Part shown: positions 1 through 7,827 of the stretch, piece after piece
Layout: each line of letters opens with the position of its first letter
How positions within the stretch are numbered: the first letter of the stretch is position 1
Assembly (NCBI RefSeq): GCF_016919385.1
Contig: NZ_CP070351.1
Coordinates: 1,674,001 to 1,738,000, forward strand
Direction of reading: 5' to 3'
Source of the DNA: Gordonia sp. PDNC005
GTDB taxonomy: Bacteria > Actinomycetota > Actinomycetes > Mycobacteriales > Mycobacteriaceae
DNA length: 64,000 nt
Made by a program: the position numbers and the translations under genes
The notes under the pieces: generated by a model
Told to the model about the DNA's origin: nothing
Databases searched by the model: none
Seen by the model: the letters and a program-made list of their open reading frames with translations, nothing else

Positions 1-519
1 GACGCGGTGCCGTTCCTCGAAGGACCGGGTCCCGATGTCTCGCGCGCCTTCGAGATCTCGGCGTGGAGTTACGCCTCCCTCGCGCGCGCGGCGCTGCCCG
101 TCATGAACGAGGGCGGTTCCATCGTCGGCATGGACTTCGACCCGCGCACGGCAATGCCCGACTACAACTGGATGGGCGTCGCCAAGGCCGCCCTGGAGTC
201 GGTCAACCGGTATGTGGCACGCGAGGTCGGCGAGGCGAAGCGCATCCGCTCCAACCTCGTGGCCGCCGGCCCGATCAAGACTCTCGCGGCCAAGGCGATC
301 TCGGGTACCGCGACCGACGATGCGAAGAAGCTCAACATGCTCAACGAGTACTGGGACGGCGCGTCGCCCATCGGCTGGAACGTCGACGATCCGGGTGTCG
401 TCGGCACCAGCGTGTGCGCACTGCTGTCGGACTTCCTGCCCGCCACCACCGGTTCGATCGTGTACGTCGACGGCGGCGCAAGCCACAACACGTGGTTCCC
501 GGACAACTTCCTCAGCTGA
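1..519 (+). CDS. inhA: Enoyl-[acyl-carrier-protein] reductase InhA, C-terminal part (5' truncated by window edge)
   Basis: NADH-dependent enoyl-ACP reductase of the FAS-II cycle that elongates mycolic acid precursors. The frame is open from base 1 and gives 172 residues covering the C-terminal two thirds. The family signature is visible as [15 protein letters not shown], the [10 protein letters not shown] strand, and a DYNWMGVAK stretch that holds the catalytic Tyr and Lys. It ends in the NAD-fold tail with [15 protein letters not shown]. The hemH start follows one base after the stop, so the two are co-transcribed, the same inhA-hemH pair as in Mycobacterium tuberculosis Rv1484-Rv1485. The start codon and the nucleotide-binding glycine motif lie outside the window. 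Confidence 0.96.
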   Translation, partial: DAVPFLEGPGPDVSRAFEISAWSYASLARAALPVMNEGGSIVGMDFDPRTAMPDYNWMGVAKAALESVNRYVAREVGEAKRIRSNLVAAGPIKTLAAKAISGTATDDAKKLNMLNEYWDGASPIGWNVDDPGVVGTSVCALLSDFLPATTGSIVYVDGGASHNTWFPDNFLS

Positions 520-520
520 C

Positions 521-1582
521 GTGAGCGACTCGTCGAAGGACGACAGTGCGTTCGACGCGCTGCTGTTCCTCTCGTTCGGCGGCCCCGACAAGCCCGAGGA
601 CGTCCGCCCGTTCCTGGAGAACGTGACCCGCGGTCGTGGGGTGCCGCCCGAGCGGCTCGACGAAGTGGTCAAGCACTACCTCCACTTCGGTGGCGTGTCG
701 CCGATCAACCGGCTCAACCTGGACATGATCGATGCGCTCCGCACGGAACTCGACCGTCGCGGCCGCAGGGATCTACCGATCTACTTCGGCAACCGCAACT
801 GGCATCCGCTTGCCGGAGACACGCTGTCGGAGATGGTCGACGACGGTCACCGCCGCGTCCTGGTGTTCCCGACCTCCGCCTGGGGCGGCTACTCCGGGTG
901 CCGCCAGTATCACGAGGACATCGCCGCGGCACTCGCCGCGCTCCCCGAACCCGAATCCGATCTGCTCGTCCGCAAACTGCCGCACTTCGCGGAGGAGCCG
1001 GCATTCCGAGGCGCCGTCGCCGACGCGGTCCGGGCGGCGTTCACAGGTTTCGAGGACGGGCCGACACCACGTCTGGTGTTCACAGCTCACTCGATCCCGG
1101 AGTCGGCTGATCGAGCCGCGGGTCCGGCCTCCGACGGTGGACATCTCTACTCGCGCCAGGTCGCGGCCGCGTCGGCGGCTGTGGCGGACGCGGTCGGTGC
1201 CGACGAGTTCGACGTCGTCTGGCAGTCGAGGTCCGGTCCGCCGCAGGTTCCGTGGCTCGAGCCGGACATCTGCGATCACCTGCGCGCACTGTCCGACGAC
1301 GGTGTGACCCGAGTGGTGGTGTGCCCGATCGGCTTCATCTCCGATCACCTCGAAGTGGTGTGGGACCTCGACTCGGAAGCGGCGGACGTCGCGGCCGATC
1401 TGGGGATGGATTACGTCCGAGTCCCGACTGCCGGAGCTTCTTCGCGTTTCGTCGGCCTCATCGCCGATCTCGTCGAGCGATACATCGACGGCGGGGGAGA
1501 CCTCACCGCTCTCGGCTGTTCCGACAACGGCACCGCATGTCGTCCCGACTGCTGTGTCCCGGTCCGCCGACCCGGCAAGTGA
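521..1582 (+). CDS. hemH: Ferrochelatase (coproporphyrin ferrochelatase type)
   Basis: Inserts Fe2+ into a porphyrin; in Actinobacteria the family acts on coproporphyrin III (CpfC role) late in haem synthesis. The 353-residue protein opens with ALLFLSFGGPDKPEDVRPFL, has the catalytic TAHSIP histidine near residue 190, and has GFISDHLEVVWDLD with the conserved acidic residue. Cysteines cluster at the C-terminus (CSDNGTACRPDCC), as in the [2Fe-2S]-binding actinobacterial enzymes. GTG at 521 is chosen because it lies one base after the inhA stop and gives the normal N-terminus; the frame stays open further upstream but only inside inhA. Co-transcription with inhA is likely. Confidence 0.96.
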   Translation: MSDSSKDDSAFDALLFLSFGGPDKPEDVRPFLENVTRGRGVPPERLDEVVKHYLHFGGVSPINRLNLDMIDALRTELDRRGRRDLPIYFGNRNWHPLAGDTLSEMVDDGHRRVLVFPTSAWGGYSGCRQYHEDIAAALAALPEPESDLLVRKLPHFAEEPAFRGAVADAVRAAFTGFEDGPTPRLVFTAHSIPESADRAAGPASDGGHLYSRQVAAASAAVADAVGADEFDVVWQSRSGPPQVPWLEPDICDHLRALSDDGVTRVVVCPIGFISDHLEVVWDLDSEAADVAADLGMDYVRVPTAGASSRFVGLIADLVERYIDGGGDLTALGCSDNGTACRPDCCVPVRRPGK

Positions 1583-1597
1583 CGAGTGGAGTCGAGG

Positions 1598-2395
1598 TCA
1601 CCGTCGATAGTCGGTGATCAGCGTGTTGATCGCGGCTGTGCGTGCCGTGCGGGTGAGTGATGTGAGGCGCCGGAGTCGATCATCGGCGACGGTCGACTGA
1701 GCGCCGCTGACACCGAGTGTCCCGACACCCGCCAGTTGGATGATCGCGTCGACCTGAGCGGCTGCTGCGAGGACGCGGTCCACCCGTGGGTTGTCGTGGG
1801 GTGGGAGGTCGAGTCGGCGGGCCTCGGTCATGGCGGCGAGGGCGTCTCGCAGGTCAGCGGGGGAGGTCGGACGTGCGCCCGACAACCCGGCGATGATCTG
1901 GGCCGCCTCACCGACTGCCTCCAGGAGTTCGTATTCGAGTTCTCCGAGGGGCAGGTCGGACGACATCCGGTCGACTGCGACGGCCGTGCTGAACCTTCTC
2001 AGCTCCCACCTGCAGCGTTCGGGCGTCCCGCGTGCGATCAGGCCCAGCGCCAGGGCCGGGCCGTCGGATCCGGCCGGTCGGTCGTCGATGAGCAGGACCT
2101 CGCCCGATGACATCGCAGAGTTCGTCACGGCCCCCGGAGGAAGTCCCTGAGCATCGCCAGCGGCGGGCATCCTGACGGCGATATGAGCGTTCTCTGCGAC
2201 GACGTCGAGCAGTTCGAGGACGTCGCCCGTGTGGATCTCGTCGGGCGGCCCGTCGATCTCGTGGGTCTGCGAGTAGTCGTGGAGCGTGTGCAGGACGTCG
2301 TCGGGAGCACAGCGCCCTGCATCGCGCGCTGCAGCCCACACGGCCAGCGCCGAGACAGGCCATGCGCGCATGGTGGAGATGGAGGAAGTGGTCAT
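1598..2395 (-). CDS. Conserved hypothetical protein, Rv1486c-like
   Basis: No known function. The 265-residue protein has no signal peptide or membrane segment. Its position, convergent and directly downstream of inhA-hemH, matches Rv1486c of M. tuberculosis, and the length is similar. The N-terminal part (MRAWPVSALAVWAAARDAGRCAPDDVLHTLHDY) is predicted mainly helical. The middle holds a small sheet region (GEVLLIDDRP) and the C-terminal 100 residues are helical and rich in Ala, Arg and Leu. Assignment to the Rv1486c family rests on position and overall look, not on an alignment. Confidence 0.8.
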   Translation of the reverse strand: MTTSSISTMRAWPVSALAVWAAARDAGRCAPDDVLHTLHDYSQTHEIDGPPDEIHTGDVLELLDVVAENAHIAVRMPAAGDAQGLPPGAVTNSAMSSGEVLLIDDRPAGSDGPALALGLIARGTPERCRWELRRFSTAVAVDRMSSDLPLGELEYELLEAVGEAAQIIAGLSGARPTSPADLRDALAAMTEARRLDLPPHDNPRVDRVLAAAAQVDAIIQLAGVGTLGVSGAQSTVADDRLRRLTSLTRTARTAAINTLITDYRR

Positions 2396-2438
2396 CGCCC
2401 ATCCACGGTACTCGTCGGGTCGTGATGATCCGACAGAC

Positions 2439-2444
2439 TAATGT
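2439..2444 (+). promoter_or_regulatory. Candidate -10 box TAATGT of the DUF3097 gene
   Basis: TAATGT fits TANNNT and lies 8 nt before GTG 2453 and 11 nt before ATG 2456. It overlaps the in-frame ATG at 2441, which argues against that upstream ATG being the real start. Confidence 0.45.
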
Positions 2445-2455
2445 GGGCGAGCGTG

Positions 2456-3292
2456 ATGGACGATCGATACGGCCGCGACGTGTTGGCCTCTCCGCGAAAG
2501 ACCAAGCCGAAGGCGCCCGAGGTGGCTGCCGAGCGTGATCTGGTTGTCGAGGACGCCGGGACCGGGTTCTGCGGCGCCGTCGTCGGCATGGAGAAGAGCT
2601 ACGCGGGCGACATGGTCCGGCTCGAGGACCGTCATGGTCGTACGCGCGTGTTCCACATGTACCCGGCGGCGTTCCTGATCGACGGCAAGGCCGTCACGCT
2701 CGTACGTCCGAAGGGACGCGGGCCCAATGCGCCGGAGACGATTCAGACGGCCTCCGGATCGCGAGCGCTGCCGAAGCAACGGGCCAGGACCGCTCGCGCC
2801 AGCCGGATCTTCGTCGAAGGTGTGCACGACGCGACCCTCGTCGAGCGTGTGTGGGGCGACGACCTGCGAGCCGAGGGTGTTGTGGTGGTCAGCCTCGACG
2901 GGCTCGACAACCTGGACGACGCGTTGGCAGAGTTCCAGCCTGCGCCGCACCGCCGTGCGGGAGTGCTCGTCGATCACCTCGTGGCCGGATCGAAGGAGGC
3001 CAGGCTCACGAAGGAGGTCGGCGAGAACGTCCTCGTGTGCGGTCACCCGTACATCGACGTCTGGGAGGCGGTGAAGCCCGCATCGGTCGGCATCACCGCC
3101 TGGCCGACGATTCCACGCGGAATCGACTGGAAGACCGGCATCTGCGATGAGCTCGGGTGGGGCGAACCACGGGACGGTTGGCGACGTGTCCTCGCCGGCG
3201 TCAAGAACTTCCGCGATCTCGAGGTACCTCTGCTGCGCAGCGTCGAGGAGCTGATCGACTTCGTGACCGTCGGGCCCGACGCCACAAGCTAG
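2456..3292 (+). CDS. DUF3097 family protein
   Basis: Actinobacterial protein of unknown function, 278 residues. The N-terminus MDDRYGRDVLA is typical of the family as I recall it. The N-terminal 80 residues form a small beta-rich module (GFCGAVVGMEKSYAGDMVRLEDR). The centre contains IFVEGVHDATLVERVWGDDL followed by VVVVSLDGLDNL, which resembles the EGxxD and DxD motifs of Toprim domains; a nucleic-acid-related role is therefore possible but inferred. Start: ATG 2456 is preferred over ATG 2441 because a TANNNT box covers 2441; GTG 2453 is equally possible. The gene is transcribed away from the Rv1486c-like gene. Confidence 0.85.
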   Translation: MDDRYGRDVLASPRKTKPKAPEVAAERDLVVEDAGTGFCGAVVGMEKSYAGDMVRLEDRHGRTRVFHMYPAAFLIDGKAVTLVRPKGRGPNAPETIQTASGSRALPKQRARTARASRIFVEGVHDATLVERVWGDDLRAEGVVVVSLDGLDNLDDALAEFQPAPHRRAGVLVDHLVAGSKEARLTKEVGENVLVCGHPYIDVWEAVKPASVGITAWPTIPRGIDWKTGICDELGWGEPRDGWRRVLAGVKNFRDLEVPLLRSVEELIDFVTVGPDATS

Positions 3293-3374
3293 CAGCGGTT
3301 ATGTTCCCCGATCGGGGCGGATCCGTGAGCGGCGAGCCCGGTCCGGTGGATTCGGGAAACGTTGAACGGCGAGC

Positions 3375-3875
3375 CTACTTCTCGCCGTAAGCGCGGTCGC
3401 CGAGCATCGCGTCCAAGAAGTTGATGAACGCATCGGCCGCCGGCGCCGAGACGAACTCGGCGATGTCTCGGGGCTCCTCGTCCGGATTGAGGAGCCCGAA
3501 CACGTCACCGTCGGTGCTGGGGAGCACCCACAGCCGTCGAGTTCCCGGGCCGGTGAGCCGGACTGCCGGGTCGGGATCGTCCACGACTTCGGTCGGCGCG
3601 ATCCACTCGACTCCCGGATGGTCGGTGTCGGACGCGGACAGGATCGTGGCGCCGCCGATTCGCAGATGCTCGGGCATGGCGACAAGGTGCGCGATGAGCT
3701 TCGCGATGCGCCGTGCGGACGCCTCGTCGTAGGCGAAGGCCAATGCGTCCCAGTCGCCTGCGTCGTTGTAGATGAGCGCGTATTGGCCGTTGTTCGCCGC
3801 GACTGCGATGTGTGCGGTCACTTCGCCAGGCAGCGTTGTGGTCCACCGTCCGATGATCTCGGTCTTGTTGCTCAC
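3375..3875 (-). CDS. Hypothetical protein, last gene of the SatD-like operon
   Basis: I do not recognise this 166-residue soluble protein. The N-terminal half alternates strands (ALIYNDAGDWDALAFAYDEASARRIAKLIAHL), and the C-terminal half has a short acidic stretch and an alpha-helical end (ADAFINFLDAMLGDRAYGEK). GTG 3875 is taken as the start; the frame is open to 4142, but that extension runs through the upstream membrane-protein gene and has a low-complexity, shadow-like composition. The upstream gene stops 10 nt earlier, and the weak GTAGAG ribosome-binding site overlaps that stop, so translation is probably coupled. Confidence 0.75.
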   Translation of the reverse strand: MSNKTEIIGRWTTTLPGEVTAHIAVAANNGQYALIYNDAGDWDALAFAYDEASARRIAKLIAHLVAMPEHLRIGGATILSASDTDHPGVEWIAPTEVVDDPDPAVRLTGPGTRRLWVLPSTDGDVFGLLNPDEEPRDIAEFVSAPAADAFINFLDAMLGDRAYGEK

Positions 3876-3885
3876 GTCCGAGACT

Positions 3886-4452
3886 CTACGTTCCGAGCAG
3901 GTATCCGATTCCGGCGACCGCGCACGACCACAGCACAGAAGCGAACGTGCCGAGGATGAATTGTTCACTCGCGTGCGGTGCGCGGAGTTCGGAGAATCGG
4001 GCGAGGCTCTTGACCGCGAGGATGACCGGAATGCCTTCGGGCCAACCGAGCAGGAGGCACGCGGCGATTCCGGTGCGCTCGAGAACACCGATGATCCGCC
4101 CACCGCGCAGCGGCGGGACGTCTCCGGACGGTGCGTCGTCATCGTGATTGTCGGCGCGTGTCGGGATGCCGCCCGCGGCCAGGACGAGCCGAACGACGCT
4201 GCTGCCGGTCACGGCGGCTGCGATGACGGTGAGAACGGCGCCTGCGACGAGTTCGGCGCCGTCGACCTCGTCGACGACCGCGGCGTCGATCGCGCCGGCG
4301 ATCAGCAGAATCACGACGATCGCCGCGGAGGAGAAGTCGATCATCAGCACCGAGGTGTCCGACGCGGTCGGGTCGGCGGCTCTCCTCGACCTCAACGCGG
4401 AGCCTCCGACGGCGACGAGAATTGCGGCGGCGAGCAGAAGGATGGTGATCAC
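3886..4452 (-). CDS. Integral membrane protein partnered with the SatD-like protein
   Basis: A 188-residue hydrophobic protein with about four to five membrane segments: ITILLLAAAILVAVGG at the N-terminus, IVVILLIAGAIDAAVV, ELVAGAVLTVIAAAV, and a C-terminal pair ending in VLWSCAVAGIGYLLGT. The start GTG 4452 overlaps the stop of the SatD-like gene by four bases (GTGA), so the two are translationally coupled and probably act together. The pairing of a SatD-like soluble protein with a small membrane protein recurs in Actinobacteria; the molecular function is not known. The loop RGGRIIGVLERTGI before the last segments looks cytoplasmic. Confidence 0.85.
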   Translation of the reverse strand: MITILLLAAAILVAVGGSALRSRRAADPTASDTSVLMIDFSSAAIVVILLIAGAIDAAVVDEVDGAELVAGAVLTVIAAAVTGSSVVRLVLAAGGIPTRADNHDDDAPSGDVPPLRGGRIIGVLERTGIAACLLLGWPEGIPVILAVKSLARFSELRAPHASEQFILGTFASVLWSCAVAGIGYLLGT

Positions 4453-5033
4453 AGTCGGTCCTCCGCTGCGGTGAGTGCGGCGGCGACGAGCGCCTCGCCC
4501 GGCAACTGGGTGTCCCACGAGGCGGCTTGGAGCCGAGACGACATGGCCTGAGGGGTGATGTTCAAGGTGGTCGCGGCCTGCTGCTGGGTGAGACCGGTGC
4601 GCATCAACGCGACGGCCTCCCGGCCGGCCTCGGAGCGCGAGGTCATGGTGTCCAGGAGCAGGGCTGCCGCCGACTGTGCGTGCTGTGACCACGTCGAGCC
4701 GCCGACTACACGCAGACGGCGACGATCGCGCTTCGCGGCTTCAACGGCGTCGCGGGCGGCCTCGAAGGCTGGACCGCGACCCGCGCGCGTGGTGTCGGGC
4801 AGGGGCAGGTCGACGTCGCCGACGCCGATGCCCACCGTCCAGTGGCCGGAGGCGGCGAGGTCGAGCGCGATCGGAACGAGGGCGCTCGGGTCGTCGAACA
4901 CGGCCTGGACTTCATCGCCTGCCGTCCGGTCGAACGGCCGGACGGTGGACGCGTCCGCATAGTCGGCGAGCAGGTCCGGGACTCGGTCGCGATCGCTTCG
5001 GCTGCTGCGTTGGTCAATCGTCATGACGAACAT
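4449..5033 (-). CDS. SatD-like family protein with C-terminal helix-turn-helix
   Basis: The 194-residue protein shows the SatD-like pattern of an N-terminal strand (FVMTIDQRSSRSDRDRVPDLL), a GDEVQAVFDD motif, and GIGVGDVDLPLPDTTRAGRGPAF in the middle. The last 50 residues carry a sigma-like helix-turn-helix (LTQQQAATTLNITPQAMSSR), so it probably binds DNA. ATG 5033 is preceded by a TAGGCT -10 box 6 nt away, giving a leaderless transcript. It heads a three-gene reverse operon. A palindrome overlaps its -35 element, which suggests autoregulation (inference). SatD assignment is from motif recall. Confidence 0.8.
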   Translation of the reverse strand: MFVMTIDQRSSRSDRDRVPDLLADYADASTVRPFDRTAGDEVQAVFDDPSALVPIALDLAASGHWTVGIGVGDVDLPLPDTTRAGRGPAFEAARDAVEAAKRDRRRLRVVGGSTWSQHAQSAAALLLDTMTSRSEAGREAVALMRTGLTQQQAATTLNITPQAMSSRLQAASWDTQLPGEALVAAALTAAEDRL

Positions 5034-5039
5034 AAATCA

Positions 5040-5069
5040 AGCCTAGGGGATTGATTGATAAATGATCAA
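5040..5069 (-). promoter_or_regulatory. Promoter of the SatD-like operon
   Basis: On the reverse strand: -35 TTGATC (5064-5069), an 18-bp spacer, -10 TAGGCT (5040-5045), then 6 nt to ATG 5033. The predicted transcript starts at or next to the start codon. Confidence 0.65.
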
Positions 5070-5084
5070 GTAGTTTCACTTGAT
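5065..5084. promoter_or_regulatory. Palindromic operator ATCAAGT-N6-ACTTGAT
   Basis: A perfect 7-bp inverted repeat with a 6-bp spacer overlaps the -35 element of the SatD-like promoter. Further half sites (ATCAAGC at 5036-5042 and 5094-5100, TTGAT at 5051-5055 and 5055-5059) crowd the same AT-rich gap. The binding protein is unknown; the helix-turn-helix of the adjacent gene product is the natural candidate. Confidence 0.55.
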
Positions 5085-5124
5085 TCGATGTCGATCAAGC
5101 CTGTGGCCATTACTTGCTTCGGTG

Positions 5125-5826
5125 TCAGACCGGCAGGCGCGAATCCACGATCAGTCCGATCACCCCGACCGCGAACAGGCAGCCGGACAGCACAAGCATC
5201 ATCGGGTTCGTCTCGCCCGTGAGCGCGTCACCGAGGAACACCACGGCAGCGGTCCCCGGGGCGGAGCCGAGGACGGTGGCCGCCAGGTAGGGGACGGGCC
5301 TGATTGACGACAGCCCCGACAGGTAGTTGACGAGAGAGAACGGCACGGCCGGGATCAGCCGCAGCGAGCCCACTGCGAACCATCCGCGCCGTTGCAGACG
5401 AAATTCGACGGTCTCGACCACTGGCTTGGACAACAACGGCCGGACCCGTTCACGACCGAGGCGACGAGCCAGGTGGAATGCGACGACCGCCGCGACAGTG
5501 GCGGCGGCGAGAGATCCGATGAATCCGACTACGGGACCGAACAGCACGCCGGACATCACGGTGAACGTCGATCGGGGGATGGGTCCGATCGTCACGACTG
5601 CGTACACGACGAAGAACGCCGCCACGAACCACGGGCCGAGTGCGTCGGACCAGTCGCGGGCCTGGCCGATCGACGGCAGGGGCACAAAATACGCGCCGGC
5701 GAGGACACCGACAACGGCGACGAGCCCCAATGCGGCACGGCCGGTGACCCGACGTCGTTGGGCCATGACCTCGGGGGAAGCGGCTGGGGGCGCCGGTTGC
5801 GGCGAAGGTTGTGCATCAGGGCGCAT
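5125..5826 (-). CDS. VTT/DedA-type membrane protein (TVP38/TMEM64 family)
   Basis: A 233-residue polytopic membrane protein. After a Pro-rich cytoplasmic N-terminus comes a first helix (AALGLVAVVGVLAGAYFVPL), then the VTT-domain core: FVVYAVVTIGPIPRSTFTVMSG, FGPVVGFIGSLAAATVAAVVAF, and the family signature SLRLIPAVPFSLVNYLSGLS. Two C-terminal helices follow. The family is linked to lipid transbilayer movement or small-molecule export, but the substrate here is not known. ATG 5826 lies 8 nt after a TAGAAT box; the internal ATG at 5766 is an alternative. Confidence 0.88.
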   Translation of the reverse strand: MRPDAQPSPQPAPPAASPEVMAQRRRVTGRAALGLVAVVGVLAGAYFVPLPSIGQARDWSDALGPWFVAAFFVVYAVVTIGPIPRSTFTVMSGVLFGPVVGFIGSLAAATVAAVVAFHLARRLGRERVRPLLSKPVVETVEFRLQRRGWFAVGSLRLIPAVPFSLVNYLSGLSSIRPVPYLAATVLGSAPGTAAVVFLGDALTGETNPMMLVLSGCLFAVGVIGLIVDSRLPV

Positions 5827-5834
5827 CAGGTGAG

Positions 5835-5840
5835 ATTCTA
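5835..5840 (-). promoter_or_regulatory. -10 box TAGAAT of the VTT-family gene
   Basis: Reverse-strand TAGAAT ends 8 nt before ATG 5826, suggesting a leaderless or near-leaderless transcript. The region to mutA is shared by divergent promoters. Confidence 0.5.
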
Positions 5841-5935
5841 CGTCGTGGGTCACAGCCCGATTGACCGCCCGAGCGATCGATCGGTTACTGTGCCTGTGAC
5901 ACGTTCCAATTCCCGTCAAACGGAAGGCCCTGACC

Positions 5936-7822
5936 ATGACGGCAGGTGAGAAGCCGGTGGCCCCGGACCTCGACGACCAGTTGAGCCAGGCGTACGAGCG
6001 CTGGACGACGGCAGCCGCGGGAGTGCTGGCGAAGTCGGCCCGCGTGACGCCCGCCGAACTGCCCGACACTCCCGAGGCGATGCTCTCCACGGACACGCGC
6101 GATGGTGTCGCCGTCCGCCCGTTGTACACGCGGCGTGACGAGACTGCCGAGGTCGGCGCGCCGGGTGCGTTCCCGTTCGTCCGCGGCGCGGACCCCGCTC
6201 GCGACGTGACCCAGGGCTGGCGGGTCACCGAACGCTTCGGCGACGACGACGTCGACGCGGCCTCGGTGAACGAGTCGATCCTCGACGCCGCAGCCAACGG
6301 CACCAGCGGCCTGTGGCTGTCGGTCGCCGCCGACGACCTCGCCGCCGCCCTGCAGGGCGTCTACCTCGATCTGATGCCGGTGACGCTCGATGCGGGGGCC
6401 GACGGACTGGCCACGGCTCGCGCGTTCTTCGCCGCGCTCGACGCCGCTCCGCAGGCGCCGGAGACCGCGCCGACCACGGCCGCGACCACGCACAGTCTTG
6501 GACTCTCGCCCTACACCGCGCAGTTCTCCGGACGACCGACAGTCGGCGCGGCCGACGCAGCGGCTCTCGCCGCCCAGGCGCCGGTGGGCGTCCGCGCCTT
6601 CCGCGTCGACGGAACCGATTTCGCGCAGGCGGGCGCGTCGAACGCGCAGGAACTCGGGCTCCTCGTGGCCGCCGCGGTTGCCCACGTCCGTGACGCCGTG
6701 GCCGCGGGCCTCGACACGGCGGGGGCTCTCGAGCAGATCACCTTCGCCGTCTCCGTGGACGACGACCAGTTCGCAGGAATCGCCAAGCTCCGTGCGCTCC
6801 GCACCGTGTGGGCACGGGTCTCCGACGTCCTCGGCGCCCGTGAGTCCGGTGCCGCCATCACTCATGCGGTCACCGACCTGTCGATGTTCACTCAGCGTGA
6901 CCCGTGGGTGAACATGCTGCGCAGCACGATTGCGGCGTTCGGCGCCGGAGTCGGCGGCGCCGACCAAGTGACCGTCCATGCTTTCGACGCAGCGATTCCG
7001 CTCGACGCACGCACCTCGCGCACGTCGTTCACCCGTCGCATCGCACGAAACACTCAGCTTCTGCTGCTCGAAGAGTCGAACCTGGGTCGTGTCCTCGACC
7101 CGGCAGGCGGCTCCTGGTACGTCGAATCGCTGACGACAGACCTGGCCGCGGCCGCGTGGGACGTCTTCACCGCCGTCGAGAAGCAGGGCGGATACCTCGC
7201 AGCTCTCGAGTCCGGCGCGATCACCGACCAGGTACAGGCCGCCCTCGCCGCGCGTGAGAAGGCCGTCGCACACCGCAAGGCTCCGATCACCGGAGTCAGC
7301 GAGTTCCCGAATCTCGGTGAGCCGACGCTCGCTGAAGGATCTGCCCAGTCGGGTGACGTGCCGACGGCGTCGCCGCGTCTGGCGCGCGTCGCACGACACT
7401 TCGAGGCGCTCCGCGACCGCGCGGACGCCGAGTCGACCCGGCCGAGCGTGCTGCTGCTTCCGCTCGGCCCCGTCGCCGAGCACAACGGCCGGACCACGTT
7501 TGTCGCCAACCTGCTCGCCGCAGGCGGAATCGACGCCGTCAACCCTGGTCCACTGAACGCCGACACCGTCGGTGACGCCGTCGCCGCCCACCCGGCGTCG
7601 ATCGCGGTGCTGTGCGGAACCAAGGCGCGCTACGCCGACGAGGGCCCCGCGTCGGCCGAAGCCGCCCGAGCCGCCGGAGTCGAGCGTGTCCTGCTCGCCG
7701 GACCTGAGCGCGAATGGCCCGCCGATTACGGCATAGACGGCTCACTACGGGTCGGCATCGACGCCGTTGCGGTCCTCACCGAACTGCTCGACTCCCTCAC
7801 GACAGCCCGAGAAGGAGCGTGA
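5936..7822 (+). CDS. mutA: Methylmalonyl-CoA mutase small subunit
   Basis: The 628-residue non-catalytic subunit of B12-dependent methylmalonyl-CoA mutase, which interconverts (R)-methylmalonyl-CoA and succinyl-CoA and connects propionyl-CoA to the TCA cycle and to methyl-branched lipid precursors. It has the mutase barrel ([56 protein letters not shown]) and a degenerate C-terminal domain that lacks the cobalamin-binding DxHxxG histidine motif, as expected for the small subunit. ATG 5936 has a GGAAGG ribosome-binding site 8 nt upstream. mutB begins 5 bp after the stop; meaB completes the operon. Confidence 0.97.
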   Translation: MTAGEKPVAPDLDDQLSQAYERWTTAAAGVLAKSARVTPAELPDTPEAMLSTDTRDGVAVRPLYTRRDETAEVGAPGAFPFVRGADPARDVTQGWRVTERFGDDDVDAASVNESILDAAANGTSGLWLSVAADDLAAALQGVYLDLMPVTLDAGADGLATARAFFAALDAAPQAPETAPTTAATTHSLGLSPYTAQFSGRPTVGAADAAALAAQAPVGVRAFRVDGTDFAQAGASNAQELGLLVAAAVAHVRDAVAAGLDTAGALEQITFAVSVDDDQFAGIAKLRALRTVWARVSDVLGARESGAAITHAVTDLSMFTQRDPWVNMLRSTIAAFGAGVGGADQVTVHAFDAAIPLDARTSRTSFTRRIARNTQLLLLEESNLGRVLDPAGGSWYVESLTTDLAAAAWDVFTAVEKQGGYLAALESGAITDQVQAALAAREKAVAHRKAPITGVSEFPNLGEPTLAEGSAQSGDVPTASPRLARVARHFEALRDRADAESTRPSVLLLPLGPVAEHNGRTTFVANLLAAGGIDAVNPGPLNADTVGDAVAAHPASIAVLCGTKARYADEGPASAEAARAAGVERVLLAGPEREWPADYGIDGSLRVGIDAVAVLTELLDSLTTAREGA

Positions 7823-7827
7823 ACCCC

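Noticed and set aside
3306..3317. CCCCGATCGGGG palindrome between DUF3097 and the next convergent gene
   Set aside because: There is no loop, so it cannot form a normal terminator hairpin; a 12-bp GC palindrome is not surprising at this base composition.
5827..5935. Search for a cobalamin riboswitch upstream of mutA
   Set aside because: No recognisable conserved B12-box core is visible and the gap also contains a divergent promoter.
5885..7591. Reverse-strand open frame opposite mutA
   Set aside because: Shadow of mutA; no domain and no plausible start signals.
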